The notes beneath the pieces were generated by a model, which ran no database searches, had not been told where the DNA came from, and saw only the letters and a program-made list of their open reading frames with translations. From Ascaris suum (taxonomy: Eukaryota; Nematoda; Chromadorea; Rhabditida; Ascarididae), in assembly GCA_013433145.1 (NCBI GenBank), contig CM024169.1, positions 4,650,001 through 4,714,000 of the forward strand: a DNA stretch of 64,000 bases, written 5' to 3'. A program made the translations under genes and the position numbers. Of this stretch, positions 34,660-47,957 are shown in pieces. Position 1 is the stretch's first letter. Each line of letters opens with the position of its first letter.

Positions 34660-34807
34660 GTGCAGGTCGCATTAGCGAATCGAAGGCATGTCCCGTCAAG
34701 TTTATCAACGACGAGTACCATCTCTTGACGGAAATTTAGGGAAGCTGAGATTTTTTGGGATGATAGAAATGCCGTTACGTTAGCGTCACATTTTACGGTA
34801 TACTTCT
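34660..34807 (-). CDS. Possible isolated exon, unassigned
   Basis: The minus frame encodes KYTVKCDANVTAFLSSQKIS and continues through LVVDKLDGTCLRFANATC, with balanced composition, three Cys and two N-glycosylation sequons. The flanking AG (CGCATGCAG) and donor (GTGAAG) are usable but weak, and a stop follows the donor directly. It looks like an extracellular segment. No partner exons were found, so it may be chance. Confidence 0.22.
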
Positions 34808-36642
34808 CTGCATGCGCAAACACTTCGTCATTAGGCAAAAAAAAGGAAAAGCGCTCAGTAAGATAAGCTCACATTATTATCTAATCGAGGGTGAAAATTC
34901 ATTTTCTCTTAGCCAAAAAATAGACTGATGTTATTTAATTGCTTTAGAAAAAGACTGCGTAGTCACTTAATCGTTTCTCTAGAAATGAAAATAGCACTAA
35001 AAATTTTAGAAGTAAAGTTGTACTCATAAGAGGAAAGGAGAATTTATGGGATAAGAAAAAATTAGACGAGAGAGTCGAGGAGTGTTTTCGTGTTTCGAAA
35101 ATTGAGTTTGAAGTGCCATTAACAAAATTCAAGGGAAAACATTCTAGAAGAGCTTTTCACTTTGCTCTCAAGTAATTATTTGTAAATTAGATATAAATGC
35201 TCTCCATATTGCGCACTGTCAACATCACCTGAATGCAGAGAAACTGCTAAATTTTATGGTATTTTGTGAAACTGCCGTTGTTCAATGGCATCATACAGTA
35301 GTTTACAAATATGACGATCGAATGCGTCAAACAGACATCCCACAATAATTTTATGCTCACGTTTCGACTTTTCGGGTCATAATCGTAGCTTATTAGGCTC
35401 TAATTTAATCACGAAAGTTCGAGCTAGGTGTCATGGAGCGGAAATGTCAGCACAAAATATTGTCCACCTCATTCGACCCATCACTTGGTCACAACTGTAA
35501 ACTATAACATATTCATAACAATCGATTATGCATGCGTCTGCGAAAGCAAAATGTTAATGAACATGATGCTGAATGATGCAAAATGTATTCAACTAAATTT
35601 TTCACTGAAAGTTACTTTTATTTCTACTGGCGTAATTGCGAGCACTGCATTATGAAATTTGAATACGTTGCAGACTGGCGCAAGTGACCACCTGGAACAA
35701 CAACAAATAACCAACAGACAAAGGCGCCAATTACTCTCAATTAAACTAACCTAAGCTAAATAACAGTTATCATTTGGGTCTCAGCCAAACTATAGTAATT
35801 GGCTGTAATATTTGATGTTAGCACGTGCTTGGTTAAATTGACGTCTTGATTTCTGTGATAATAAACAGCAAAATGGGATGGTTCTTACAAATCGCAGGAG
35901 CAAGAACTCTCCAGACTGCATAAAAATAGACCCGTCGGCGCTTTTGTCGTGGCAACGGTAGAGAAAAGGGGTAGGGGGAGGGAGAGGAGTGGCCTCTCCT
36001 TCCCAATGCTTTGACACTGTGAGTCACGTCCTGCTAATCCTGTTTAAATCCAGTCCATTTCACTAGTTTCTGCACCATCCCTATGAACCTCCCATGAACA
36101 TGAGGAAAGTTCCGAGCGTGACGTTGATATTAGGAAACATACAAGACTTTTTTGAATAAAAAGAATTTTGTATGCATTCTTTAAGAAACAAACGCTCTGA
36201 TATTCTGCAAGACACAGGCGCTCATGTTAGTAGGACAACAACATTTTCCATCCGTTGGTCGTTTAATCTGGTGGATCGTAGGTAATTGATGTTCCTAGAT
36301 TATATCAGTGGAGTGACGTGTTGATAAGCCTAAGCCTGAACGGTACGTGATGGTCAAAAGTGCAAAAACAGCGAGGCGGCCATACCCGCTGTTTTGTTTA
36401 TTGTCAGTCCTCTTCATTAGTTTTCCAAGAGCGGTGCATGCGTGCATGCACAAGCTGGGGGCCACTAAAATGCTCAGTTGAAGTGAGTGTGGGGTATAGT
36501 AAGAAGGCGCACTGTAAGTCTTATCAAAACGTGAGGATGACGTCAAGTTGAGTCCAGGATGAAGCGACGAGTGATGTGAGGAAGCAAGCAAAACAAATTA
36601 GCCGCTAAGGGAACGGCGAGGGAGCAATTGGACGAAGAGGCG

Positions 36643-36649
36643 TATAAAA
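36643..36649 (+). promoter_or_regulatory. TATA-box-like site in a GC-richer patch
   Basis: TATAAAA in a context richer in GC than its surroundings, followed by an open frame of about 148 codons that has no recognisable domain. No initiator match was seen at the expected distance. Confidence 0.25.
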
Positions 36650-37889
36650 GTGGGAGAGGCGCCAAGAACAAAGAAATTACCTGCAAGGGAAGGGATGCAC
36701 AGGCACTTTGCGTCAACTAAAATACATAGGCAGCCGTCGAGTTGTTTGCCTCACATGGCAGAATGCAGACCAGAAGTGTCGCCGCTTGACGGGACGGACT
36801 CACGCAAAAACAGAGACAGTGGCCGAGCACGGCTAAGCCACTCTCGGCAATCGATAGCTCGTCATTTTGTGCTAACTCGCGCACCCCGTTGCGCATCTAT
36901 CGATCCCTCCCCCCAGCCCATCGGAAGTGTCCCGCCTTATTCTTTCCCCTCCCCATTCATTCGCCTAACTCATCCTGTAATAGCCCGGTCTTCTGCTTTG
37001 TCCTTCAGACCGATGGAGTCTTCCTCAACTATTGCATATTTTGTACGGCCCTACCATTTGGTGAATCACTGTAAAATAGGAGTTACTTGTAAATGAACAG
37101 TGTTGTGAAAGGGACAACTGCTTCTATTGAGGCCGCTTATCCTCTGCAGAATGAATAGCTGCAAAGAATTTTTTGCACTTCGAATTATCAGCAGCAATAT
37201 TCTGTACCATACGGTTAATGCAAATGAAGCTTCCAGGCAGTAATGCTTTATATTTTTATAACACATATGCAAGGCTAAATGGCGGATTTTGAAGGCGCAT
37301 TACTGCCGATAATAATATCATCCACTGAGAATTATTTATGAAAATAGTCAGTATTGGTGAGGTGAATTTCGTTACGAGACTCGGAACTAACAATCACAAT
37401 TCCTTGACAGGCTAATCTTCTGAACCATCAGCTCATCAACATAATAATCAAATGCAAATATCAGCAATTAACGTCGATATGCCAATTGACTTATGCGCCG
37501 GAGAGATTTTTTTCACACGTATGGGGCGCTTCACCAGAACGAATGGCGGTAAGGTGGAAAAGTAAGGAGAAGTTTTTTATAAGTAATAATAATATTAGAC
37601 AGAAATGGTGCTGATAAAGAGGATGAAAAGGCGTCAATTGAAAGAAATGTGGGAAAAAACAATGTGTATGGCATTAGCTCTCTGAACATTAAAGAAATCA
37701 AAGAGAACACTGCGGGCATGATAACGTTTTTAATTAATCATTAAAACAATCATTTGTAGAAAACAATATAAGTTGCCACATGAAGCATTGTTTGCATAGT
37801 AGATTCCAAAATTGAACCGATGAACCAATGAAGACGATGAACGTTGCCACAGAAGCAATTGACAAAGATTAATATTCCATCGCAAGGAT

Positions 37890-38201
37890 ATGGAGAAGCT
37901 TAACGATCATCAAAAACTCCTGAAAGTTGCCGCAGTGATCGGATCTACAAGTTTATCGCAAGTAGAAAAAAGTCGTGGCATCCACATCTCCCATCCGGAA
38001 GCCAAGATTTGTCCGAGTCCTCCTTCGCATGTGAAGTCCGAAAAAGATGTGATCGCGAAAAAAGATTCACGATCTGTAGCGAGGTGTAGACGTGCATGCT
38101 TCGCCGCAGTTAGTGGTCATTTTCGTAACTACGGTGTAGTGATTTATCGTTGCATTTTCTCGTTTCTATTTATGAAAACGATTTTTCTTATTTACCGATA
38201 A
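37890..38201 (+). CDS. Open frame with coding-like composition, unassigned
   Basis: It starts at ATG and encodes 103 residues with a helical Lys/Ser-rich N-terminus (MEKLNDHQKLLKVAAVIGST). A donor-like AG/GTGTAG lies near 38085, so only the first 65 codons may be exon. No domain was recognised and no partner exons found. Confidence 0.2.
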   Translation: MEKLNDHQKLLKVAAVIGSTSLSQVEKSRGIHISHPEAKICPSPPSHVKSEKDVIAKKDSRSVARCRRACFAAVSGHFRNYGVVIYRCIFSFLFMKTIFLIYR

Positions 38202-38590
38202 TTTGCGATGAACTTGACCAACTATATCGGATATAGCGTCGGTTAAACGAAGAAACAGACTGCCGTTTTGCCTTGAATTGAGTGCCATATTAGGCGTTCA
38301 CAAGTTGCCCCATCATGGCACAAATCTTTTCTTGCTGACGGTGCAGCACTCAGCAATAACAACTTTTGGTGCACTTGTTTATGTTCAGTAGTAAGCGAAT
38401 TCTATGCCATCCTGGCCACATAGAACGTCAGCATTTTCTAAAGTCTGGCTATGTTTTATATCAACCATACGGCTCTATCTTATAGAAATTTGAAATTGAT
38501 TTCCCAAGCAGTTTCAAGCACATACAAACCAGTCGAACGGCCACTAAGCCTCTTGGGCGCTCGCCCATCATTGTACTTCCCTTCCTCCAA

Positions 38591-38776
38591 ATGCTGGGCT
38601 CTTTTTGTTTTGGCTTCGCATTGGTTGTTCACAGCACAGGTATGACGACCACAAGTTCAGCCTATCAAATTTACCGCCACAGACCACCAACGACATTTCC
38701 TCAAGAGGCAAAGAGCTTGTCGAAGGTTTGGGAAAGCAATTTTCCCATAGAATCGTGCAAGAACCTAGAAAAATAA
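38591..38776 (+). CDS. Small open frame with signal-peptide-like start
   Basis: ATG, then MLGSFCFGFALVVHSTG, a hydrophobic core with a plausible cleavage region, then a polar mature part of about 44 residues with a single Cys. A good donor (AG/GTATGA) overlaps the end of the signal-like part, so it could instead be a first exon. It could be a secreted peptide or chance. Confidence 0.22.
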   Translation: MLGSFCFGFALVVHSTGMTTTSSAYQIYRHRPPTTFPQEAKSLSKVWESNFPIESCKNLEK

Positions 38777-39702
38777 TATAATATAAAGCAAACAAAATGG
38801 ACTGAAAAGATGAAAGTTATGAATGAGCGATTCATTTATTGCTGATCTTCTTCGTCTTCATGACTCCTGCTAACCTTGCTGACTGCCCTGCACTTATTGG
38901 ACTCAGAACTCTTAGCAGCGTTCCAAGGGGCCTCGAAAGAGGCGGAATTGAAGGTGCTGTCAGTTGTGCCATGCGTTTACCACAGGTTTTAGCACGCATT
39001 TGCAGAAGAGATTTTTTTCTACGCCCAAATTGTTTTTAGGGTTATTCTCGGTAGTCTCCGATGGCACAGTTTGGATGAAATCAGAGAAGTTGGGATAGCA
39101 AAGCGAGAACACATTTTTATATGCCCCAACTAGGTCGTCCAGACATTTCGGCTCAAGGTTTAATAAGCCATTTCTCTATTTCTCTACAGGTCTTCAGTGT
39201 TTTGCGGAACTGAGGCAGATGATTAATGAAGCACCTTTAAACCAACGTTATTAATTGTCTGTCACTTCCCGATTCGGGCGAGTTAATGACAGGAATCAGT
39301 GAAAAGGGAATTTTTTACATGCTTATCGAAGAAAGTCTCTGTCACGCAGATTGTAAAAAATTTTGAAATCACGAAAAATAAAATCTTGGGGTATTACAAG
39401 CCTTGATGTCTTATCGGCACAATAGCAACTTGTTGTTCATCAAGATGTCGAAGTCCTTAGCGTCGACGGCACTTCCAAACATACCATCGATGAATGAGAA
39501 CGGAAGTTATCGGAACAATGAGAGGGCATTAAGCACTTCGCCGTTAAAGTAGACATTTCAAAAGTATCACACAACTCACTCATCAATTCAAAAATAACTG
39601 GTCCGCTTTTGAAGGTGGCTGATGTAGAAGAGAGAATGAATTTCACTGACACTTGGTGGGAACAACCGCTTGAAAAGTTCTTGAATCACTCAAGTGGGCT
39701 AG

Positions 39703-40393
39703 TCACAGCGGATGGAAGGAGTTTGATATGTAGGCATAGAGAGCAAAGAATCGCCCATCGGAAACCATAACGCTTCCGCCGCATCCGCTTCTCTTAAGTG
39801 AAGCGCTAAATATATCCAGAGGAAATTCATCTAATGGAATTGAAAGAATGCCAAAAAGTCGAAACTTCTGAAGAACAGTCACACAAAAATCGAATGTTTG
39901 TGGAACTACTGGAGACAAAAAGGAAACGGAAGATAACGTGGGATATACCATAAGGTAATACGAATGACCATAATGTGCTTTTCGAACATTTCTAGAATAA
40001 TGCCCTTAGTTGAATTCTGCTTAATATGCCATGGGTACGTCCTCTCAAAAAATGAGTGAAGGGGGCTGTGGAATAATATGGCTAACGCTATAAACACCTG
40101 TGCAATTTCTGAGAAAATATAATCAGCAATTCGATTGTTCGAAAGTGAGGCATCTCTAGCTTCTTTACAGTTCTTTGTTTGAATTTTGCTCAGTTTTTTG
40201 TCAATGTTACTTTGCTTAATGTTATTTTGTTAACAGCTTAGTTTGAATGGACGCAGTTCAGTTCTTCGTAGGAAATGCTTCACGCTTTCTTCAAAACGTT
40301 CTAAATGGGATTTCGCTGATGCCTCTTACTTACCTCTATCCGAATCAATTTGAGAGAAGTCAACTTTGAAGCTGTTAGTAACTCAAAGAAACT
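39703..40393 (-). other. Possible decayed or mis-framed gene fragment
   Basis: A strong minus-strand donor (GTAAGT, exon end 40334) and a strong acceptor (TTTTCTCAG, exon start 40108) bracket coding-like frames. The downstream frame reads EIAQVFIALAILFHSPLHSFF after joining, then must shift near 39950 to continue to a stop at 39703. That part contains a CGGS block reminiscent of trypsin-like proteases, but no catalytic triad follows. Function unassigned. Confidence 0.2.
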
Positions 40394-43215
40394 CTAAGCA
40401 GTTACATATCCAGATAGAGACTTTTGGGCGGCTCGATCGCCTCTGAGGCGAAAAAAATGACTCCTCTCAAAACTCCGTGAGAATTTAAAACGCTATTTCT
40501 GCGTGGTCACTGCTGAGCAAAGGGCCGCACCTTTCACCTTTCCAGAAATACGACTGTTCCAGTTGTCAGCGAGGTGAATAGGTCACTGCACTCTGCAGGA
40601 GTAAACAGAAACAAATTTCGGAAGAACGACTGCAGCTTTCTTTAAGCAGTAAATGCATGGCCTATGCCAGCAGTGCACAAAGAGCGATTTTTATTACGGA
40701 CATATAATTGGGTAGATGATCAGAGCGTACAATGTCGAAGGGCCCGGAAGTTGAGATATATAAAAAAAGAAGGCATGCGTTTGCCGACTAGCGTACCTTA
40801 AATGCAACCTTAGTCGTTGATGAATCGAATGCGATCCCATAATCAGGTGTTTCGTTTTTACAAGAGTGATCGAAAACTTCAGTTGCCTTTAACTCGGGGA
40901 GCACGTAACGTTGGAAGAAAAAGTGAAGGCATACCTGAGCGTTTCAGCCTAAAATTCGAGATTTTTGGAAGATCCCCATCTCCCTCCTTTTCCGCTCACC
41001 CTCTGCAGCCATTACGCGACGCCACCTTAAAAATGAAATGAAGGCACATTCGAGCGTCTCAGTGCAGGAACTACCGAATGACCTATAGTCTCCTGCAAAT
41101 GTTGCCTTCTACTACGCAATTCCATAAACTTTTGCGAACAATACTCTCACTGCTGTACTACAAACGGTACCTCATAACAAACTTTGCAGAGAATTCCACT
41201 AAAATCCTTGTGCACACAAAAATTTCCCTAAGAATAATTAGACTAGCGAAAAGTAATCGTCCAACATTGCAACTTATAGAAGTGATCTTACTTCGATATA
41301 TCCCAACTTCTTGAAATGAGTATCAAATTCCCTCTCTGACCACCTACTCATGCTCTTGAGGTAAAGCAGGAGATCCTTCTCTACTCACCTAATTCCACAT
41401 GTGATAGTTTCATTCTGCTGAAATCTTTATGCATTTTTGCAAACTTCCTTCCTAAAGCGTGTCCGGTTGCCTACGTGCGCGTGTCTGCGTATCTACATGT
41501 TTGGTAGTTTCAACCTGGAATTAATTGAAGCTAGAACTGCGTACTGCGGTCGGTGTAATGCGCACAAGCAATGACCTCCTATACATGATTCTGGGTTGAT
41601 CCACCAGGCCTAAAGAATTAATATATGTTTGAATGTTGGAAGAAAGTGTATGCATTTTAGGCCGATTGAGCAATAAAGAAACGAATCTTTTGTGAACGGT
41701 CTGTGTGAACGATCCATCAAGCTAATTAAAATAGAGAAGCATCATTTACTACCTTCATTATTTGTTACGAGTTTATGAAAGCAGTTATCCAGATGAGGAG
41801 GACACAAAAACGCTTATCACGCCAGAAACTTTGGAACGAATCAATACCCGTTGTTTAAAACTTCTGGTTTTCTTTAGCCAGGGCATTATGTAGGCGTTGC
41901 AAAGAAATCATTGAAAGAAACGCTTATAGTTGTGCTCCTTAAAGAATGTCGATAGTAATACGATGAAACATTTGCAACAATTGCTTTCCTAGTAAATCAG
42001 TTTCCACAATATTCATGAGCAAGTATTTCCAAAATTGAAAAGAGCATGCAGTCCCCATAAATTGTTGGATAATTCTAGAGGATACTTTACTGAAGCGGCG
42101 ATTTCCTCTGCAAAATAGAACGTCTTGGCGCTGAGAATAAACTGGCGCCGAGATAGAAGACGTCAGCTCGAGGTAGCAATTGCGCAAAAGTGTACCATTA
42201 AAATTCAAACTTGTTCTAAAAATGTACAGTTTCGGCCGAGAATGCAAATCATATTGGTTGGGAAGAACAAATCCTATATTGAGGTAGAAGTAGGAAATGA
42301 GCGTGAGGTAGTGGAATAAAGTTAAGTGAAATTAGCATGGTTAATCGAAAAGCGAATAAAAAACTGTACTAAACAAGAGTAGCGATAATACTACGCATGA
42401 AGACTTTGAATAACTATACAATTACATATACGAGGCTGGACTACTTATATAAACAACTGTACACAAGTAAAGGAGTAAGCAAAACGGATAACCGAGGCTG
42501 GAATTTGCATAGGGAATTCAAAATGTGACAGTCAACCTGCAACGAATAACTTTGTTTCAGTAACATGCAAGTGACCACTTATATACCACTAGTTTGACCA
42601 CGTACACTAGACCGGCAAGTTTGGGTTTCGAGTGCTTTTCCACTATTGCTCCTGGACTCCATAATTCGAAGGAAAAATTTTCGTTTCCTTGCAATGCCTT
42701 TCCAGCATTGCAATTAGTCAACAACTCGGACGATCAAGGAAAATCTCTAGAAGGCCGAAATCTCAACAGGAATGCACGTTAGCCTTATGGATTACAAAGA
42801 TGACGTCGACCAGAACAATCTGGCGTAAAGACAATGAATATCGGTTTCACCTACGACTTAAATTTCGCTTCGACGTGGCAAGCTTTCTCTTTGCAGTGCA
42901 CCAGAACATTCAGCTGCCTTGGTATGGATGAGGAGGGGCTTGGCCGCTGTGTATGATTGTGTGGCTGAAATCTCTACTATGATTAAGTTGAAATGATGAA
43001 ATCAATGTGTTCTGCACGTATCACATCGAGAGCATCTTTGAAAGCATTCTGGTCCAATAGGCCAGCAAAATTTTGAACAAAACTTTGAAACTCAATTTAC
43101 CGACATGAACGGATGCCCTTCACGCATGCAATGTCGCGTTCGACGTCTGCGGCAGCAACATCACAACGGGTATCTGCAACGAAGACATCGGCCCTTCAGT
43201 TCTCCCAGTCTCAAT

Positions 43216-43230
43216 CCCCCCCCCCCCCCC
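43216..43230 (+). repeat. Homopolymer, 15 C
   Basis: Uninterrupted C run. Confidence 0.9.
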
Positions 43231-43850
43231 AACTGGGAAGATTAGTGCTATAAAATAACATCCGATATATCAAGTGAAGCAGTGTCTGAGTGATGGCTCG
43301 CAACAACCCTCCCATATATTCTTATTGCTATTGTGAATAGCTTCAAGGAGACCCCCACGTGCACGCTGTTACAGATCCATAGGTATATTCTCTAAAGAAA
43401 CATATTGGCAATGACTTTGTGGTGTTCGGGATTGTGGTCATTACAATGGACGCTCCTACTAACCAAAACAATATGACTTTCTTTCAGAAACGCCCGCGCA
43501 AATCGGAAACGCACCGTGCCACAGTACATTTCGTGCAACGTGCATGCGCATGGAAACGAAACGGTCGTCTCATATAGCTGCGAACGACAAGTCCGCACAG
43601 GAAGTACACCGCTCTCGAACTCAATGTTATGTTCATCTGCTGCCGCCTAAGCATGCAACTATATACTTTTGCTGGATCGTTTGTGCGTACGAGAAGAACG
43701 ACAAAAGCCAACAGTACAACATTCTATTCCGCTGTTTCCAGCACCGCCACTTTACACGCAAAAGGAATTTGTGCTAGTGCTAGCAGATGCTATATTTTCA
43801 GATGGAACATGCTCGATTAAAACGATGAGTGGACTCATAGTAGGGTGAGT

Positions 43851-43945
43851 GTACTCCAGATACCAGTCCGTTACAGGCAGCCCACATATGGAATATGGTT
43901 GCGCTGCCTGAACTCACCAGGTAATGAGCGCCTCGAGAAACTGAG
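43851..43945 (-). repeat. Dispersed repeat, copy 1
   Basis: Read on the minus strand, this block aligns with 51888-51980 on the plus strand. The shared core is ATATGTGGGC, with flanks that stay alignable in sequence and in one translated frame (SRGAHYL..HMWAACNGLVSG against SRGHAHSYL..YMWAGYDGLG). Overall similarity is moderate. Confidence 0.45.
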
Positions 43946-45158
43946 GGCATCCAGAAAAGCTCTCTTCGTCCAAGTATTGGCCTGAAACTTTGCACAACAC
44001 AACATGACATTCTTAGACGAATGTTGAGAGAAATTTGCATGTTTAAGTGAAAACTGTAGTTTTCCGAGGTTCGCTGCTACGCGATTATAGAGGCGAGATT
44101 TTCAACGTTCCGTCTGCTGAAATATGAAAAATCGGCCAATTAGACGGTGAGTGACGAGAAGTTTGAGCGGATCAATTTGACGGCATTATTTTCTTGCCGA
44201 TGATAGGTTTAGACTGACAGGTGCAGGCGGTTTGTTATGGGCTGTCATGCGGTTGTCTGATTTCGTGCACGGTGAGATCAGAGATAGTAAAGAAGAGATC
44301 AGCGTTATTCAGTCTATTTAAAGGCAAATTGCGCTATGCGATGAGCTAAAAGGACCTCCGGATATCGAACAACACGGAACAGTTAATGTTTTCAAGAAGT
44401 AGATTGAAATCTGGAGAATCCTGCCACCGCGAGTACAGTTTTTAAGACAGCACGATTTATGGGCAGAGGTGGCATGCAAATTTCAAACGCATGTAAGCAC
44501 CGTTTGATGATAACGTATGAGTAGCTGACTGAAAGAGAAAAAACATAGGGCATCAATTCGAGGGCAGTTGAGAAGTGAAGTGAGTTTCATATACGAACAT
44601 TAGCGTTAATGGGTGTCACCATTTTCCGGCTCAACTTGTGCGGAACGCGCTCATCGAATGCTTCGTCTTGTGCGAGATGGGTCTATCTCTCCTCGTTCCT
44701 CGTGAAAACGTACATATTCCCACTGCTAAACAAACAAATAAGCTGTTATGAGAAGGTCATACATATTTTTCAAAACTCATATAGCATGCCAAGGCAACAA
44801 AGTAACAACTTACTACGATCAATAACGTCCTACTGCCATGGAGTGTTCTTGCGAGTTGATAAATCTCATTTCAGGTCGCCAGTCGAAATGTTCCGATAGT
44901 TCCTCAAATAGAAGGATCAGGTTCAGCAGAAAGGAGAGCAATGGGTGGAGGATAGTTGAGGAAGAAAGAGAAAGCCAAAGGAAACGATATTCAATTACAA
45001 TGAGGCAAGGCGATCGCAATCATAATGTAATCTTGAACTAATAATTACGAAAAAACATCACTAGTTCTTAACACGAGTGGCAGCAAACTATGTGGAAAAA
45101 CATTGATTTCTCCACAAAACGAAGTTTCCTCAATAAAGCTCTAAAGCTATCGCCGCAT

Positions 45159-45191
45159 TGTTGGGTGTGGCGCTAAAGAGCCAACCCAACA
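45159..45191. repeat. Hairpin: TGTTGGGT / ACCCAACA inverted repeat
   Basis: An eight-base perfect stem, extended by TGG/CCA after a single-base bulge, encloses a ten-base loop. It starts TG and ends CA and sits 120 bases upstream of a TATA box. It may be the edge of a solo LTR or an independent hairpin. Confidence 0.5.
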
Positions 45192-45240
45192 TATCTATTT
45201 GTGATGTAACAGTGACCATTTTGCTTTTATAGCGTTATTT

Positions 45241-45340
45241 TTCGCGCCATATCATTGTTCGTGTTCGCGCCATGTCATTGTTCGATTATGTACTTTGATC
45301 TGCCTGAAGCCTATATAAGGCGGCCCATCGATTTCAGTCT
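45241..45340 (+). promoter_or_regulatory. Core-promoter-like block: direct repeats, TATA box, initiator
   Basis: Two 21-bp direct repeats (TTCGCGCCATATCATTGTTCG at 45241, one mismatch in the copy at 45264) precede TATATAA at 45312-45318. An initiator-like TCAGTCTT follows with its A at 45336, about 24 bases downstream of the TATA start. Downstream sequence is GC-richer and pyrimidine-rich for about 80 bases. No gene was recognised after it, so it may belong to an LTR or to a non-coding transcript. Confidence 0.45.
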
Positions 45341-45559
45341 TCTTCCTCGACGGCACGCAGACGGGAAGCTCCCTTGTATCCTCGCGTCTACCTCGGCCTC
45401 TTTTCTACGATATAGCAGCTAGGGATACAACGGTCAGCAGATTTCACCTTTTCCCCTCGAGTAGTAACGCTGATGATGGGCTTCAACGAGATGAAATAAG
45501 GAGTAAATGTACAATGGGGTGGCATGAGATGCAGTCCTGTACTCCAACTCACTAAACTA

Positions 45560-47957
45560 CAGTTTGTCCAAAAACAACGACAACGCGCCTAACAGAGCGG
45601 TTTCATATGAGATCAGCTGCCTGCACAAACTCGGGCCAAAAAGTTTCATTTCTGGCGCATATCGAACTATTTTAGAAAGGAACTGGTCTACAAGATGGGT
45701 GACACGTTTAGGTGTCAGTAACTATCACAAAATGCGGCCGGCTGGTAAGAAATCGAAGACATGGGGCCATCTTGCTGCACAGACACAGGCATCAGTGTCA
45801 ACGCCAATGGTTTATTGTCCCCCGCACATTGAAGCGATATGCAAACATATATATGCACATGCATGTATATGCGCTTAGAGCTGGTGCTGTCATAATATGC
45901 TTTTGGAAACATTTGCAGTCGTATGTAATAAAAAATTAAGATCGAGAGGCATACTTTCTATGTCATGTCCAAAAGGGCCAAAACGAAAACACAGCTCATT
46001 ACAGCTGCCAATGGAAGTATTTGCTTGCAAGGATAGACTTTCTTTTCACAACGACAGGCAGAGGCGGCATTACGCATGAACCTCAAACCTCTTACACAAT
46101 GCCATAAAGCAGCGAAAAGATCCTGCCGAATACAGAGGGAGATGGACGCAAAACTGTGATCCTTTTGGGATGCATATGATCGGCTGCGGAAGGTTCTTTT
46201 GACCACTATTCACTACGGCAACAAGCACAATGAATCAACAATACATTTCTAGTCCATCCTCGCATTCACTGCTTAGCGCTTATGCAACGATTTTGAGCTG
46301 TGAGATTGCAGATGGATTGTTTGCAACATAATGCGCTTATTAGTTTTACAAACGATGTATTTGCATGTGATCACATAAATTACTCTAGTTTTATAATGTA
46401 CATAGCGGATTTAATAGTTGCGTGTGAGCACCTCAGCGCCATCACTCGAAAATCGTTGACGTAAGCGCTCGTTTCATCATGTGATCAGGAGACAACTTGT
46501 GCCTTCAGCAAAATTTATCATTATGATTCTCTCAAATAGCAGCAGTTCGGAAATGCTCAAAACACGATGACCAAGTCATAAGCAAATATGACACTCATAC
46601 TAGTTTAGGAAGGCGCTAAATCCGAAAAAAGTAATGAAGTAACAAAATCAAGAAACAGATACATACTTTGTTTCGGCAGAGTGTCTCCATTTGCTAAACG
46701 AAGCACGCAATAAGTGCACTGCGATGGTTTATTGAAGATTTGCATGTGCTGCACATAGCCTCCTTCATGCACACTGCACAATTCAAGACAGCACTCTCAC
46801 CACAATTCGCCAGCATCCACTCACCTCCAAATCGAATAAGTGTAAATTATGCGATATACGCAATCCACTACGAAATTAGAAAATAAAACAGTTTCATTGC
46901 TTTACTTTAACATTTGCCGTCACATCGATAAACTCTTAACGTCGTTAACAAAGCTATAGGCTATTCAGAAACCATTTGAGGCTTATGCAGAACTTCTTAG
47001 TGCGCAACTGTATTTGCTGAACAAGGGATGTGTTCTCAACTTGTTTTCCTTTCTGCGAATCATCTAACGAACAGCCGATACGACGACTTATCAGTTCGAC
47101 TGCAGAAGTCTTCGACAATTTAGCAAATACTTTAGTGCAGCATGTTATAAACTATAGCCTTGTGCAAGCCTGTATAACTTCTTTACAGTGTATCAATTAT
47201 GTGCCGAATTCCTGACGCCCTGTCGAGTTTGTGCCGTCCTTTAGGGCTCTGTATTAGCAGGTAGGACGTGAGGAGAGGGGGGGGGGGGGTGGGCAAGGTA
47301 GAGAATGGTTGAATCCAGTGGTTGTTAGCTCTAAAGGCCCATCGTGACCAATGATATTTAAGAAAAAATTTCAAACCCTGGACAGAAAACTACAATGATG
47401 CTTCGTCGTTATGGATAAAAGAGGACGGCTTTTGCATTTCCTCAGTAACAAACGGAAGTTTCTCGAACTGCTCAAACCCCGAAACAGCTTTCTCACTCGA
47501 TTATTGCGAATCTTCGTTTCCCCTTATCTCCACTTCCATCTGCCTTCAACAAACGAATCGCATTCGGTTTGTCAATGGCTTCTACACGTTATTTTTTCTT
47601 AGACCGATGTTTTTCATTCGGCATCATAATGGGTGTTTGGGGCGTCGAAGCTACTGGGGCAGTCGCGCCTCGGACGTTTGGCCACCGTGAACCGTCCCCT
47701 CTATTCCCTTCCTTTCCACTACTACCGTGGGCGGATGAGGGACAGCGTAAAAACCGCCATCTCCGCTTGCGGCCATTTAGACGCAACTCTTCTCTCCCGT
47801 CGCTAGAGGCCTCACCGGAAGTCTTCAGCCTCTGGGTTTTGAATGTGTCGCGTTGAAAAGTAAACTTGTCGTGCTGTCTTATAAAAATGCTATAAATTTA
47901 CATAACTTTGCACAGCGCGCCAAATTCAAGGATAGGCGGATTTGTTCGACGGACTGA
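45560..47957. other. No gene recognised
   Basis: AT-rich to mixed sequence with a 13-base G run at 47277. Open frames near 45564-45878 and 47569-47856 have no domain and no supporting splice structure. Confidence 0.4.
47277..47289 (+). repeat. Homopolymer, 13 G
   Basis: Uninterrupted G run. Confidence 0.9.

Larger units (their letters stand above)
33570..45130. other. Gene-poor stretch
   Basis: No convincing gene was found. It holds weak candidates (34660, 37890, 38591, 39703-40393), a TATA-like site at 36643, two C-tracts and one copy of a dispersed repeat at 43851. Small exons of a gene with long introns could be missed here. Confidence 0.4.

Noticed and set aside
39537..39700. Plus-strand FAVKVDIS segment resembling the start of a small heat-shock domain
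   Set aside because: The rest of the domain does not follow, and the opposite strand is also open.
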